Shown piece by piece: positions 36,870 to 49,589 of a DNA stretch of 64,000 bases. A model generated the notes under the pieces. The model was given only the letters and a program-made list of their open reading frames with translations, had not been told where the DNA came from and made no database searches. The translations under genes were made by a program, and so were the position numbers. The DNA is from Poecilobothrus nobilitatus (Eukaryota; Arthropoda; Insecta; Diptera; Dolichopodidae). Positions within the stretch are counted from its first letter, which is position 1, and every line of letters begins with the position of its first letter. The DNA is taken from the NCBI GenBank assembly GCA_947095535.1, contig OX352774.1:8556001-8620000 (forward strand), in the 5' to 3' direction.

Positions 36870-37495
36870 TATAAGACTTTTCTGAAATTTTGAGGGGCTG
36901 TAAGGATGAAAAATTATAACTAAGAAAAATCTTTAACACACGTAAAAATATATTACTGGAGCTTTAATTTGTAAATCTTGCCGAAGTAAAATATGTACAT
37001 GTGCCTAAATTAGAGGTGCTTGGTGAAAATCGCAAATTTTCAATTTTTGAGCCCTAATAGCTCATGAAGAGGAGGTGGTCCAAAAAAAATTTCTGAGCAA
37101 ATTTATACTAATTCTGAAAGTTCTTTCTGCTCTCAAAATTTCCCTATAAGTCTCTATAAGTCCCTATTTCAAAGCGTTAGGAGCTTTGAGGGTAGAAAAA
37201 TGCAAAATTTTCACATAACGGTAAATTTAAATACTAAATTTAAAAAAAGTGTATAATTTATAAAGGTAAAAAAAGTACCTGTCGAATGAGGTTTTCAGAT
37301 TGAAAAAATGTTAAGCAGAACATGAGATATATCCATTTAAAAATAAGGCTTTTTCAAGGTTTGAGGCGCTGTAACTGTAATGGATGGGGCTACATGAGAA
37401 AGTTGTCCACAAAATTAATTTTTTTTTGAGACCTACCGATGGTTACAATTTGTTTTCTCTATATTTAACGGTGTAGAAGTAGTAGAGTAGTAGAT
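36870..37495 (+). repeat. Repeat A, copy 2
   Basis: Matches the copy at 56,450-57,664 in the same orientation: TTTTGAGGGGCTGTAA, TAACACACGTAAAAATATAT, GCAAATTTTCAATTTTTGAG, TAGCTCATGAAGAGGAGG, CACATAACGGTAAATTTAAA, ACCTGTCGAATGAGGTTTTC and TGGATGGGGCTACATGAG, in that order. It has about 1.3 of the roughly 465-bp internal units and stops at TAACGGTGTAGAAGTA, before the GACGGACGG segment. Non-coding. Confidence 0.85.
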
Positions 37496-37499
37496 TCAG

Positions 37500-37950
37500 T
37501 AGATTTTAAATTCTAATTCATACTGTATGTCTAAGAACTATTATTATATAATCCGATTTTTTTTTTTTAATTATAGGTACTTCGTCGTAGTTTAAATAAC
37601 AGTTTATTTAATTTAAATGAAATTTAAGGGAATTTTTTACATTTTTGCACTGTTTTTTTTTAACCTTTAATTACTTTTTGTCGGCAACCATTTTTATATT
37701 TTTTTGCCAAAATGTTTGCTTATAAAATTACAATTTAATTAAATAATAATAAAAAAAAAAGAAAAAAAAAACAACAATTTGAAAAAAATAAAAAATAACC
37801 ATTTAAAAATGTAAACAATAATTTCACAATTTCTTAACCTTAAAAAAAAAATAAATAAAAATAAAGTATTTATGATTAAATATTTTATCATATAAACAAT
37901 TATTTAGGGTTTACCTCACGTAATTACAAACTAATCTTTACTACATAATT
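37500..37950. other. A/T homopolymer stretch, no gene seen
   Basis: Only AT-rich DNA with A-runs; nothing supported. Confidence 0.6.
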
Positions 37951-37959
37951 ATATAGATA

Positions 37960-38815
37960 GGGTGCAATAAAACCTATAAGCAATAAGGCCTAATTGGCCT
38001 TATTTCCAAATTAAATTGAGAAATAAGAACTAATTGGCGAAATTCCGCGTTAGATCTTATTTCGCATTCTAATTGGAAATAAAGCCTATATAGGATTTAA
38101 TTCCAATTCCAAAACTTTTATTCTGGAAAAAAATTTAGCAGAGTTATATATATATATATATATACGCGATTATAAATTAGGAAGGTGTATTATAACCTTG
38201 ATTTTGTAGCTGACTGTAAAATCCCAATATTTTTAACAGGTTTTAAATAATTTTCCATATTCTGATCAGCTCAACGGCCTTAACGCCATTCCCTTCGTGT
38301 TTTCATTGAAGGAATGGGAGCTGCTGCCTCTGCTACCGCGCAGAGGTAACAGACCTCATTCCTTCAAAACTAAGTTTTTTCATAAATATGTCTAAATTTC
38401 ACTATGAAATAAGGTCGAGAAATTAAAAATTAAAGAAATTTAAAAAAAAAATTTAGTAAATTAGGAGAGATTCTAGACTGGGCATTAAAATCAGAGTTAT
38501 ATGCTTTTTCCAGAATATTTATAAAATTTTAGAAAAAATGTTTATCCTGAATGTGAAACGAAATATAACACCCCTCTGATTCAGAGTCCCGCATATTCAT
38601 GTATATTCATATTTTGGAAAATATGGGCAATCCTGATTTTGTAACCAACTGTAATATCTGAACGAATTTTGACAGAATTATTAAATTAAAAAATGAAAAA
38701 AAGTGAAATTAATAAGTTCGAAGGTTGAATTTATTCGAAATAATTTCATTTTTAACTTCTCGAACTTATTCCATTGAAAAAAGTCTGATTATCGGCTATA
38801 GGTTTTATTGCACCC
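37960..38815. mobile_element. Non-autonomous DNA transposon with perfect 19-bp TIRs
   Basis: GGGTGCAATAAAACCTATA (37,960-37,978) is repeated as its exact reverse complement at 38,797-38,815. Just outside, both ends show TATAGNNN next to GGG, so the element may run from 37,952 to 38,823 with a TA target duplication; in this AT context that is uncertain. There is no transposase frame. The interior is full of inverted repeats: AATAAGGCC (37,982) with a 5-nt loop; GAAATAAGA (38,020) with TCTTATTTC (38,055); TATTCTGGAAAAA (38,119) with its complement at 38,505; a GC-rich 28-bp stem (38,306-38,367); and AATAAGTTCGA (38,711) with its complement at 38,760. CTAATTGG occurs three times near the left end. 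Superfamily undecided. Confidence 0.85.
38306..38367. repeat. GC-rich 28-bp-stem hairpin inside the TIR element
   Basis: The left arm 38,306-38,333 (starts TTGAAGGAATG, ends GCCTCTGC) and right arm 38,340-38,367 (starts GCAGAGG, ends CATTCCTTCAA) face each other across the 6-nt loop TACCGC. In RNA form 23 positions pair as Watson-Crick and 2 as G-U out of 28. It is the most GC-rich secondary structure in the window and looks like a miRNA or siRNA precursor. Confidence 0.7.
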
Positions 38816-38823
38816 CGCCTATA

Positions 38824-40388
38824 TAAATATGCAAAAAAATGTAATTAACATGATTTTTGATTAATATATGAAATTTAAACTGAAAAGATTGTTTTTTTCT
38901 CTGATTATAGGTACCTAGTCTAAATTCAAAGAATGATAAAAAAAATAACATAAATTTTAAATTATAGTATATCAGCGTTATAATGTAAATTTTCTAAATC
39001 TGACGTATCCTGTTTTTTTTTTTTGATTTTTACTGTGAAAAATCTACTCTTATTTTTTAATACATATATAGAATATGAAAAAAAAGTAAAGCCAGATTTA
39101 GGCATATGACGAATTAAATTTATTATAATGACTTTTTTTTTTAAATTAAAAATTCATACAAAAAATATATTTTTTTGTTTTTACCTTAGTATAGGTAAAT
39201 TACATTTATGATGCTATAAAATTTTACAATAGTTTAGTAAAGTATAATTTTAAACTGTTTTAACTGTTTTCTTAAAATTAGTCAACTTAAATGAAAATAG
39301 TTACAAGTAATAAAATAAATTACTACTGGAAAAAATTGATTAATATTAAGTCACATAAATACTGCTAAATATTTATATATCAATTCAATTAAAAACTACA
39401 TTATGTACATATACATATAAACTTAAAAAGTTGTAATTCTAAAAACAGCTAATTTAGAAAAATCTAAAAACAGAGTCGTAAAAAAAACAAAAAAAAAACA
39501 AAATTGTTTGTGTAATATTATACTGATACATGTTAAGATATTTTCGAAATATAATAAAATAGAACGAATTTGCATTACATTTTATAAGTATTAAAGAAAA
39601 ATTGAACATGAATTTAAAAAAAACAAATCAAAAAAGAATTTTGAAATGTTTTATTTAATCTAATTCGATCAAATCGATAACACAAAAAATTAATATACAT
39701 ACAATACGAGTACGTACATATAGTTACAAAGTTTTTTTTTTAGTTAAAATATGACCAAAATTGCTATCTTTAGTAAATTTTACATTGTGAGATCAGCCAA
39801 AAAATATGTTATGAAATCGGTTTAGGTAACAGCTCGTAATGGCTATAATTATGGTAATAGCTGGTGTAATAGGATTGCCATTTAAAATATACCATAATCA
39901 AATTTCGTTACCATATATAAGTAAATTTGAACTTATACATATATATACTAAATTTATATAAGTATATTATATATCAATATACTTATATATTATACTCAAA
40001 TTACCATATATAAGTAAATTTGAGTACAATTTTTCGTCTCATTCCAATCCTATAAAAAACATGTATAGAGTATCCACTATTATAAGTAACTTATTAGTCG
40101 TATTTGGCTAAGCTTCAGTTATTGAAATCATTTATTTTACTAAACCGATGATTATTCGACTATAGCTATTGTTGTACAAGAATGGAACGCAAATATTTTT
40201 ATTGCTGCGCCATCTCTTATCGTGAATTATTTATTAATTTTTTTAAATATTATAATGTACATGCGGTAGAATATGATATATTAATTATGTAATAACTCAA
40301 TAAGTATATATACATATAGGTATGTATTTATTTTTTATTTAATTATATTATTCTAATTATATATTATGTTATAAGAAAAATCTACACT
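38824..40388. other. AT-rich stretch with a local duplication, no gene seen
   Basis: The word TTACCATATATAAGTAAATT (continuing TGA) occurs at about 39,909 and 40,002. Between them TATAAGTATA and TATACTTATA form a hairpin (about 39,957-39,988). No coding signal. Confidence 0.5.
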
Positions 40389-40389
40389 A

Positions 40390-40482
40390 TTTTTTATTAA
40401 TCTACATGATCCAGCCAGAGTTTGAACCCGAGATCTTTCGAATGGAAGACCAGTGTTTTAACAATTACATTATTTGCTATAT
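40390..40482 (-). mobile_element. SINE-2 copy (minus strand)
   Basis: On the minus strand, GGTCTTCCATTCGAAAG, then TCTCGGGTTCAAACTCTGGC and GGATCATG, correspond to the anticodon-arm, B-box and post-B-box parts of the SINE-2 consensus seen at 23,152, 49,590 and 54,600. The part 5' of that resembles a decayed A-box region (GCAAATAATGTAATTG). The tail is AT-rich. Confidence 0.6.
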
Positions 40483-41778
40483 ATCTTTGAGTATATTGCT
40501 GATGAGTGATGACTGTTCAATGTTCAGTAAAAAAGAACCTTTTAAATATCTACAATATCTTTAACTGAATATTCAAATATTATTATAATTAAGAAATTTT
40601 ACAATATTATTGTCTTAAAATCCATACATTACATATAGGTATGTAGGTATGCATCTGTAGAACCACTAAATATTATTTGATATTTTGATTTTAATATAAA
40701 AACGTTTAAATAAGTCGTCCTTGATGTAAAAAAGAACCACATCGGTATATATAAATAAAAATGTATGTTTCCGATTTTGATAATGTCAAACTTATATACA
40801 TATAAATACTAACATACATACATTCTTACATACATACATGAATATATTAAATTTAAGTCGAACATGCTAATTCAAATAATTTGTTTAAAATAGGTGTAAT
40901 ATTTATTAAAATATCTTAAATGTAAATTTTAAATATCAATTTTTTGAATTTTTTATTTAATATAGGTATGTAAATTTTAATGTAAATACAATAATAAAAT
41001 ATTTAAAATATTTTTGAAGAAAAAATAAATTTTTCGATATTACTTAATATGATTTAAAAAAAAAGAAAAGCGTGTGCATATTGTTTTTTCACGTGTTTTT
41101 ATTGCAAACTTAAACAAAACATTGCTGTTTTTATCATTTTTCTTTGCCTGCTATCAACACATAAACAAACAAATAATAAAAAGTTCAACTTCTTTAATAA
41201 AATTTACGATAAACAAAAAAAAAACAAAAACGCGCAAACTAAAATAAATAAATAACAAACAATAAATAAACCAAAAAAAAAAAAAGATTCCATTTAAATT
41301 CTAAATTGAAAACGAAAGTTTGTTTGATAATGACATCATATGTGTCTACACATATTAAAAGTAACAATAAAAATAATAATATGTAATATGTATATTTATA
41401 AAATGCATTTTAAAATGAAAATATACTTAAAGGTCGTTTTTAATATAGTTTACTTATACAGAGTACAATTATTATTATTAAAATTTGTTTCTTTTTTTTT
41501 TTCTGTATGAAAATTATTTTAAAATACCAGATAAGAATAATTGAATTATATTTAATTTATATTTTGTACGTATGCTACTCGCAATTTTATAATAAAACAG
41601 ACGTAACTATACATTCATTGCGTTTTTTTTTTTTTTTAAATATGTTATATTTAATTAATATTTATGTATAGATAATATTGTATAGTGGCTATTAAAATTA
41701 TTTGTATAAAAAATCTTATTTTTCTAAAAAGTTTTTTCAAAATATTTTTAAATTAAAAAAATTTATAGTAAAAATAAT
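40483..41778. other. AT-rich stretch, no gene seen
   Basis: TACATACATA tracts (about 40,800-40,840) and A-runs. No recognisable element up to the LINE fragment that begins at about 41,779. Confidence 0.55.
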
Positions 41779-42350
41779 CAATCACTAACTCTCCTGAAAG
41801 AGTCAGTTGTCCAATCAGTACCGTAAAACGGATCCTCTCTTTGTATATAGCAAAATGGCAAAATAGGTGGAGTAATCTGAGTAATTGTACTATATATTGA
41901 ACATTGTGGCCCATACAACAAAAGGAGATCAAACGAGTTGATATCCAAATCACGCATAGACATCGCCAGACTAGTGGCAATCATCACAGGTCACTGGCCA
42001 GTAGGTACGCATGCAGCCAAACTGGCAATTCCCCACAACACCTCTTGCAGGAGTTGCAAAGAAGCAAACGAAAGTGAAAATCTAGAGCACTTTCTTTGCA
42101 GATGTCCGACCCTAGTTAGAGCCAGACTACTCTCACTCGATAAACTGTTGTACCACAACCTCAGTGAGCTCTCTGAACACAGAATCAAAGAACTGATTTC
42201 GTATCTGAACTGCTTGGGTTGGATATAAAATCGCTATCAATCTAAAAACACAGGTCACGTGAGTGCAGTGGTATCAAAATGTCGCAATCTAGTGCTAATT
42301 GAGGCCTTTACGTAGCATCTTCAAGGTCACCACCCTACCTACCTACGTAA
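41779..42350 (+). mobile_element. 5'-truncated LINE: RNase H tail, zinc knuckle and 3' UTR
   Basis: Two frames together give the C-terminal end of an insect LINE polyprotein. Frame one (about 41,779-41,925) reads ...PERVSCPISTVKRIL...WQNRWSNLSNC, then a TGA (41,898-41,900), then TLWPIQQK. This is the usual end of the RNase H domain. Frame two is open from 41,881 to the TAA at 42,226 and gives RRSNELISKSRIDIARLVA, IITGHWPVGTHAAKL, and then a CCHC knuckle with spacing C-x2-C-x10-H-x2-C (CRSC...HFLCRC). The region after it ends in LSELSEHR...YLNCLGWI. The order LTGHWPIGTHAARLGIP then CRSC is characteristic of RNase H-bearing I/R1-like elements. One frameshift and one stop make it dead. The 3' UTR follows with CAGTGGTATCAAAATG and an ACCTACCTACC tail. 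A TTG-initiated 96-residue frame (41,938-42,228) is only part of this. Confidence 0.88.
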
Positions 42351-45300
42351 TCAATCTAAAACTAAAATCTTTTGACAGGTATATTGTACATACATATAGT
42401 AATCGCAACCCATCATGTATTTAAATACATACTAATAAATTCACGTCAAATTCAATTTGAATTCGTTGTAAACTTATATTATATGAGTTAAAAACGATGA
42501 ATTAAAATTGTTTCTTTTTTTTAATATCAGACACTTTGTTTAATACTAGAATTAATTAGTATATACTATTATTAGTTTACTATGATTAGTTTTATTAGTT
42601 TAATATAAGATTTATTAGGATTCATTTTAGTTCTACTTTTAATATTAATATTTATTTAGGCTAAGAATTGAGATTGATTGAAGTAAGTCCACCTTCATAA
42701 AGACAGAAGCGAATTGGATTAGTAATAGAAGACGGACCGACTCAAGTATTCAAGGATTGATCTGATAAAGTTTAAAAAAAAAAAAATATTATACTTATAT
42801 AGGTATTTACATATACAAACTTATTTTCACAATTTTTAAATATAAATATAAAATATAAAAACTTTTTAAAACAATTAAGACATAACAGTTATTGATATTT
42901 ATGAACTTTGGATCAAAATATTCAATAAACACAAAAAGATAAAATAAAATGTTTACGTTATTAAATATGGGTCACTGTATACTTATTGTACCTACATATG
43001 TAATAAATATGATATTTATACTATTTATTTTTTGAAAAGTTTCTTTTTTTTGTTTTACTAAGTATACTAAGTATTTGTTTTATGTTGCTTTTTGAATGAA
43101 CTACTTGCTATAAGTATAAATTTTAATACGTTCTAAGTGCTATAAAATAAAATGCTGCAAGAATTTTTAGTCACAAGAATATTTATTTCCTAATATCGTA
43201 AATTTCTGTTTGTTTTTGAATATTCGAAATAAATTCATATAAATTAAATATTTATTGGGAAATTTTAATTTTTTCTACTACTCGTATAATAGGTATGTAA
43301 GCATAACTTAAATTATTAAAAAAATTTGGATTTTAACTTTTATTTTGAATTTTTATTACAATTTTTCAAAAAAAAAAAAAATTTTTAAATACGACATTTA
43401 TGTACATGTAAAATAGGTACATATATGTATGAAGATAAATGAAACCTAAAATTTTTGGATATTAAGTAACAATTATGTTTTTACTCCCCCTATTAGAAAA
43501 ATATATATTTTAAATATTTAAAATTTTATTAAATACATATACTTCTAAATATTTTTTAAACAATCCAATTTAAAAAGCGCAATTTAATAACGAAAGTTAA
43601 AGAAAAATTGTCGAGACTTATTAAAAGAACGATGACAAGGTTGTTGTTATCGTTGACAATAGCATTTTAATCAAATTGTTATCATCATCATTAAATTTTT
43701 AACATCTTTAAACTTATTTTTTTCTTTCAAAAATATATACATACATACATTCATACATATGTATGTACATTTGTTGTATTTATAAGTACCTATTTAATAC
43801 TATATGTTATAATAATAATATAAGGGATCGCACGGCATAGGATACCCGTAGTAGAGTATCCATTTTATACTTGTTTAACATGTTTAAAAATGTTATTTAG
43901 AATTTATAGTTTAATAAAAATAATTAGCCAAATTGTGACTTTTCTCACCTTTTTTCAAATAACTTTTGTTTTACAATTTACTTAAAAATCACGTTTATAG
44001 TTAATTTACATATCGCTAATAAATTTAAAAAAAAAAAATTATTTTTTTGACAAAACAAAAAAAAAATATTATAAAAAACATCAATAAAATATGAAAATTA
44101 GTTGTTATTTGATGAAAATGATTAAAAAAGTACAAATTAAATGGTACCTAGGTACCTATAATTTTTTTTTTCTTTGTGAAAATTAAATTAAAAAGTTAAA
44201 TAAGTTTTTCGGAGGCAGCAATTAATTAAATCACTTATCTAGTTTTAATTTTTTTATGGTATTTAGAACGAAAAAGGTTTTTAATACACAATTTAACTCT
44301 TTTTAATTTCACTTCCTCTTAATTTAACTTATGTACACATATAGGAACGGTTGTTAAATGACGATGCTTCATTATGTGTAATGTGACAACAATTGGTTGA
44401 TGTTGTAAGAGTTACGACTTCACTAAGTTAGTTTATTAAAGTAAATATGTATGTATGAAGAAATGAAATGAAATGATTTCTTTTATTTTGATTTTTACTC
44501 TGGTTCAACTGCTGACGCTACTTGTAAACTCTTTAAAGAGAACATTTTTATTTTATTTCCTTTATTATCACTTAAATTTTGTATTCTCTTTTCTTATTTT
44601 TGTAACGCATGCACAGATTACATTGTTTACATACATATTTGTATTGTTGTTTCTAAGCACATATTTTATTTATTTAAATATTATTTAATATCTATTTTTT
44701 TAATGTCATATTTAACTACTATTTTACTATACTGATTAGTGATTAGCCTATACATACATAATATAAAACATTGGCGCTTATTATTTACTCATATTAAAGA
44801 TTATCTGATTAAATTTTTAAATTTTTGTTTTTTGTTTGTTAAGAATTTAATTAATTATTGATAACATTTTACTGGGCTATATGATTTTAATAAAGGTTAA
44901 CAATATAAATACATTTCAATTTCAATTTTAATGATTGATTGACTTTCCTTTTTTATTATATGTTTATTTATACATATAATATGTACATAAATATATTTTA
45001 TTTTATTTAATATTTATAATCTAAAATTTATTAAATATTTTTTGATTTGGTTGACATAATTTCAAAACAATAATAATATTAATAAAAAATAATTTATATA
45101 AATAAATCTATTAAATATTATTTATATATGTACATACTTATATCAATACATGAAATTAAATAAACGTCATTTATTTATTTAATTAACATATACAAAATAA
45201 TTAAATCAATATTATAAACACGAGTAATTATTAAATTATCTTTAGCGGTCTGATAAAATAAAAATAATAAAAAAATTAAAATAAAATTGATAAATACAAT

Positions 45301-45700
45301 AATAGATAAAAAGTAATTAATTATAATTAATTGATAAGTTATGAATAGTGAAACCGAAAATAGCTATATACTTGATACTGTTTTTTAGGAAAACAAATCC
45401 ATATATTGGAAAAAAATGTTTTGAATGAAATCTGATAATTTAAATCTTTTTTTTACGGAGGTAGGTGTTAATCAACAAAAAATTCTGAAGAGGTGCAATA
45501 CGACGAACACGATTGCTCTATTAATGTGTGGACATTATAGACTTTAAACCACCACCACTTGATCAAACAATAGATTAGGGGAACTTTAGTACTATTGTTC
45601 TGTTTGGACAAGGGAGATTCTGGTATAAACTAAAAATATAGGTTTAAGATTTACCGAAATACGATGAATGAAGGTGTTGAAGTTTTTCTTAAATGTATAT
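42351..45700. other. AT-rich desert, no gene seen
   Basis: Frame 44,473-44,688 is Phe/Leu-rich without a domain. A short patch, CATAGGATACCCGTAGTAG (about 43,836), has GGATAC/GTATCC complementarity. The remainder is homopolymers and TACATACATA tracts. Confidence 0.55.
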
Positions 45701-45717
45701 GTAAACTGAATTGTGAT

Positions 45718-45975
45718 CTAATCATTTACAATTTTAGGGAACACATGAGATGAAAGATGGTTCCATATTCGTGATATTCGAGTCTTTGTTTCTATTTGGA
45801 AAACTTTCAATGACGGCATCAGACTTTTTATTTCGTCAGAACAAGTTCTCACTATTAACAAATTTCTGTAAAATTGAGAATAACTTACTAAGTGTGGGAA
45901 GTCCAGTGTAAAATTTAGGACAGTTTTTAACCTTACTGTAGTAGTTTCTGTACATTTCATGGAATAGAACTGCAT
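45718..45975 (-). CDS. Unidentified 85-residue open frame, doubtful
   Basis: This frame has a more protein-like composition than others here (MQFYSMKCTETTTVRLKTVL at the start, then LDFPHLVSYSQFYRNLLIVR). The DNA of 45,440-46,000 is also visibly less AT-biased than its flanks. I do not recognise a domain, signal peptide or membrane helix. It has no start context worth noting and no partner frame. It could be a fragment of an exon, a relic of a mobile element, or chance. Confidence 0.15.
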   Translation of the reverse strand: MQFYSMKCTETTTVRLKTVLNFTLDFPHLVSYSQFYRNLLIVRTCSDEIKSLMPSLKVFQIETKTRISRIWNHLSSHVFPKIVND

Positions 45976-48900
45976 TAAATTCTTAACCTAAGTATTTGTT
46001 TTTCTTGCTAACGTTTTTGGCTATATAGAATCTCTAACTTACCTCATCTTAATTTATTTGTTTATTTATATTTTCTTATTATAATGCTTTTTGTTGCAAT
46101 TTTTATACCCTTATCTTACAAATTTTTATGTTATTTCATTTCCTTTTATACCCTATCGATTCTAATGTCAATTCAATGGATTGTTCTGCGATGCTGAATT
46201 TTGTAACAGTATTTTTATTGTCTAATGCTAATCAATTGATTTTAATTTATTATTTTTTTTATTATTAGATAATTACTTATTGATTAAAAAATTATATGTA
46301 ATTTGTTTTTATGCCGTTTTATTGGTAAGGTTAAAAATGTTTCGCTAGTAAAACGTAAAACTAATATTTTACAATATAACTGAAAGCAGTGTTAAATGTC
46401 ATTTTAATCGATTGTCAATCAAAATTGAAGTTACAATAAAAATTAATTATTTTGTTATTAAGAAATTACTAATTATCTAATATTAATTGTATCAAATAAA
46501 TAAATTTTAATATATATGTATATTAAAACATGTTTTATTTTTTAAATTTTTTAACCCGCTATTAAGCGTCGTTGTATTTAAAATTGCAAATTGTAATGAA
46601 TAAAAATTAAATTATTTGTGGAACCTATAATTACCTACATCTAATTTCTAGCTGAAGGATGTTGATTTTTATATAACATGGAAATATTAAATTAATGCAT
46701 TCAATCAACACCCCGAAATTCTTTCCAGTTTCTCTCCCTCATAGTGGCATTCATTGTTCCACCCCTCTTCCATCTTAAAATGATTAAGATTCGTTTCTTG
46801 TTCTACATAAAACGCAAAAGGTCATCATCTATTGTTTCTGTAAAACATACAAAATAAAAAAGTTAAGCTTGAGAATAGACATTTTTATTTTAATTGTGAT
46901 TTATACTTTTAATTCCAATCCAATTTTTTTTACATTATAGTCGTAAAAGGGTTAAAAGTGAACGTGTGAAAATTTATTAATTAGTAAAATCGTAAAATTA
47001 AAAAGAATTTATGAATAAACAATGTTATTTATATGAAAAAAGTAAACACAAGTACCTATGTAGGTATATGTAGAATAAAAAACCAAAACTTTTTTAACGC
47101 AAAAGAAATGATCGTGAATTTCCCTAAGTGTCACTAATACTCTTGATCTGTCATATTTTAACACAAACAAACTCACCTATCTCTGTACTCTGTATGCAAA
47201 GAATTTGACATCATATTTTTCATGATATATTTACTTTGCAGTAAGAGGAATTTTTTTTCTAAAAAAACGGTTAGAAGGGTAGTATCATATTATTAAATAG
47301 GAAGTGGACTAAGAAAAATGCTAAATTATACAATTCTAGGAAATACAATATGATGTAAATGTAACGTGTTGATTGAGATGGTAATGAAATGATTTTCACA
47401 ATTAATTATGGTTCATGAATCATGATGAAAGAATACATTCATATTTCCAATTTTTTAGATAGAGCAGTTCTACATACATAATATATGTATATATTAACGG
47501 AAGTAAAACTTACAAAAAAAATTTTTATATGGCATTGTACCAGACAGAACCACTTTTAAAATTAAGTATTGTGCAGAGTCTATTATGATATAGAAGAAAA
47601 AAAAGCCGGTTAAATATACATAATTAATTTACTTTTATTCTTTTCTTTTTTGGTATATCTAAATAATGAAAATACGAAATAAAACGGTTGCCTGTCATTA
47701 TAACATTGTTATATTTGTGTTCAATAAACTGTAAAAATTGTTATTTTTTTTTTGTTTTTTATGCGGTATAAAATTTCGAAGTATTTTTGATACCAGAAGT
47801 TTTTTTTTTTGTTTTTTTTTTATTTAAATGTATGAAGATATCACGTGTAATAAGTACATGACTTAAAAAAAACAATACAATTTGAAAATAAACTTTTAAC
47901 TTAATTTAATTTAATAAAACTTGTTTTCTCAAATATTTTACAAAAAGATTTTTCTAATAAGTGTATAATAAATAAGTGCCTATTTGGTAGCAATTTAATA
48001 CTTAAATACATATATACTTATATATATACATATATCTTTTATAGTTATATGTACCAAGTAAATATATGTATACCGCATAAAGGATGTTTTACCTTTTTTA
48101 TAAAATACATTTTAAGTTTACTAAATGATTACAAGTATGTATGTATATGTCATTACTCATTACATAACTATAGTAAAGTTTCTTTACATATCGTTTCTGA
48201 CTCTTTTAGTGAAGAGTGACTATGCTGATTATTGATTATAATGTTGAATAGAAGCTTATCAAAGTAATACAAAGTTTTAATAATTTTAAAATTACTGGTA
48301 ATCTTAATTATGTACCTACATACATATATATTACTACACATAGTACACAATATCTCCTTCATTTTTGCTATAATCTGCAAGATCAGATCGTTAACATTTT
48401 TAGTTTGAAAATCACTGGTTAGTATAAATAGTGCAATAGAAAAAAATTATTGCTTAATACTAACATTTACATGATTGTATACATATATATTTTTTACTAT
48501 ATTTAGAAATTTGTTTTTATATTTTGTAATTTAATAACCCAGTTATAAAAAAATTAAAAAAACTAAAAATAATTTATTTTTCCATTTTTTTTTTTTTGCT
48601 TTAATTGTAAATAAATATGAGTTATTTAACCACAATTAATATTTTTTTAAAGTTAGATACGAGTAGATTAAATCGTAATATACATACTTAGTACTTACGT
48701 TAACGTATTATATACATATATATATGTATATAGTAAAATCATCTCTAATTTAACTGATTTTTATATTTGTTTTTGTTTCTTTATTACTTTAAAGTTCAAT
48801 AAAATTTTCATTAGTTTTAGATTTTTATTACCGAGGTGTAAACACAAAACGGATATTTGTGTTTTTTTTATAAAATAGCGTATAATTTAATTTTAATCGT

Positions 48901-49589
48901 TTGAAAATAAATAAAACAATAAAATAAATTTAAAGTAAAAATAAATAAAATTATGTAATATTACCTATCTATCGTAATAATTTTTTTTGATTATAACATT
49001 TATAAGTATTTTTAGTTTTATATAAAAATATTTTAAAGTTATGTTATCGATAATTAGTTATAGGTACTATAATTACGAACTTAAATCAAAATTTAAAATC
49101 AATAAAATAGTTTGAAATAGCATAAAAACTATAAAATAAAATTAAAGACAGATACTTACTCCTTTTTGCAAAATGGATATTTGAATTAAAAAATCAAAAC
49201 CATTTTGTAAAACTCCGTTTTACACACATATGTAAGTATGCGTGTATCTATATGATATACCTTGTACGTATACGAATAATTTGTTTTCCTAAGAAAGGTG
49301 GGAATGTAATGAAACCCCTAATTATTAACGCAGTATATTGACTAGGTAATAGAGATAGGAGATAGGAGAAGAATCTGGAAATATTGAATTGAGGAGTGGG
49401 ACTGTAAGGGAACAATGAATTTGCCTATTATTATTACTATTTTACTATCGGTAATTAAACCATCAATAGTTACAGCATGCAGTTGTATATAACACTTAAA
49501 TACATGTGAGATAAACAAAAATCTAAACTATAGTACCGTTAAGTTATTATTATTATTATTTACGATATAAAATTACTAGGTACTTATAT
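45976..49589. other. AT-rich desert, one less-biased patch
   Basis: The patch at about 46,690-46,860, read on the minus strand, gives TIDDDLLRFM, a stop, then NKKRILIILRWKRGG and MNATMRERNWKEFRGVD. This looks like decayed coding sequence but I cannot assign it. The rest holds TACATATATA tracts and A/T runs. A 70-residue frame at 48,168-48,380 has no recognisable feature. Confidence 0.45.

Noticed and set aside
41753..42188. Three minus-strand frames over the LINE fragment
   Set aside because: Antisense shadows of the LINE coding sequence.
41938..42228. Separate 96-residue gene
   Set aside because: Begins at TTG and is the second frame of a dead LINE polyprotein; upstream codons of the same protein continue in another frame.
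43821..43870. GGATACCCGTAGTAGAGTATCC-like patch as transposon end
   Set aside because: Only a 6-bp inverted pair and no partner end within several kb.
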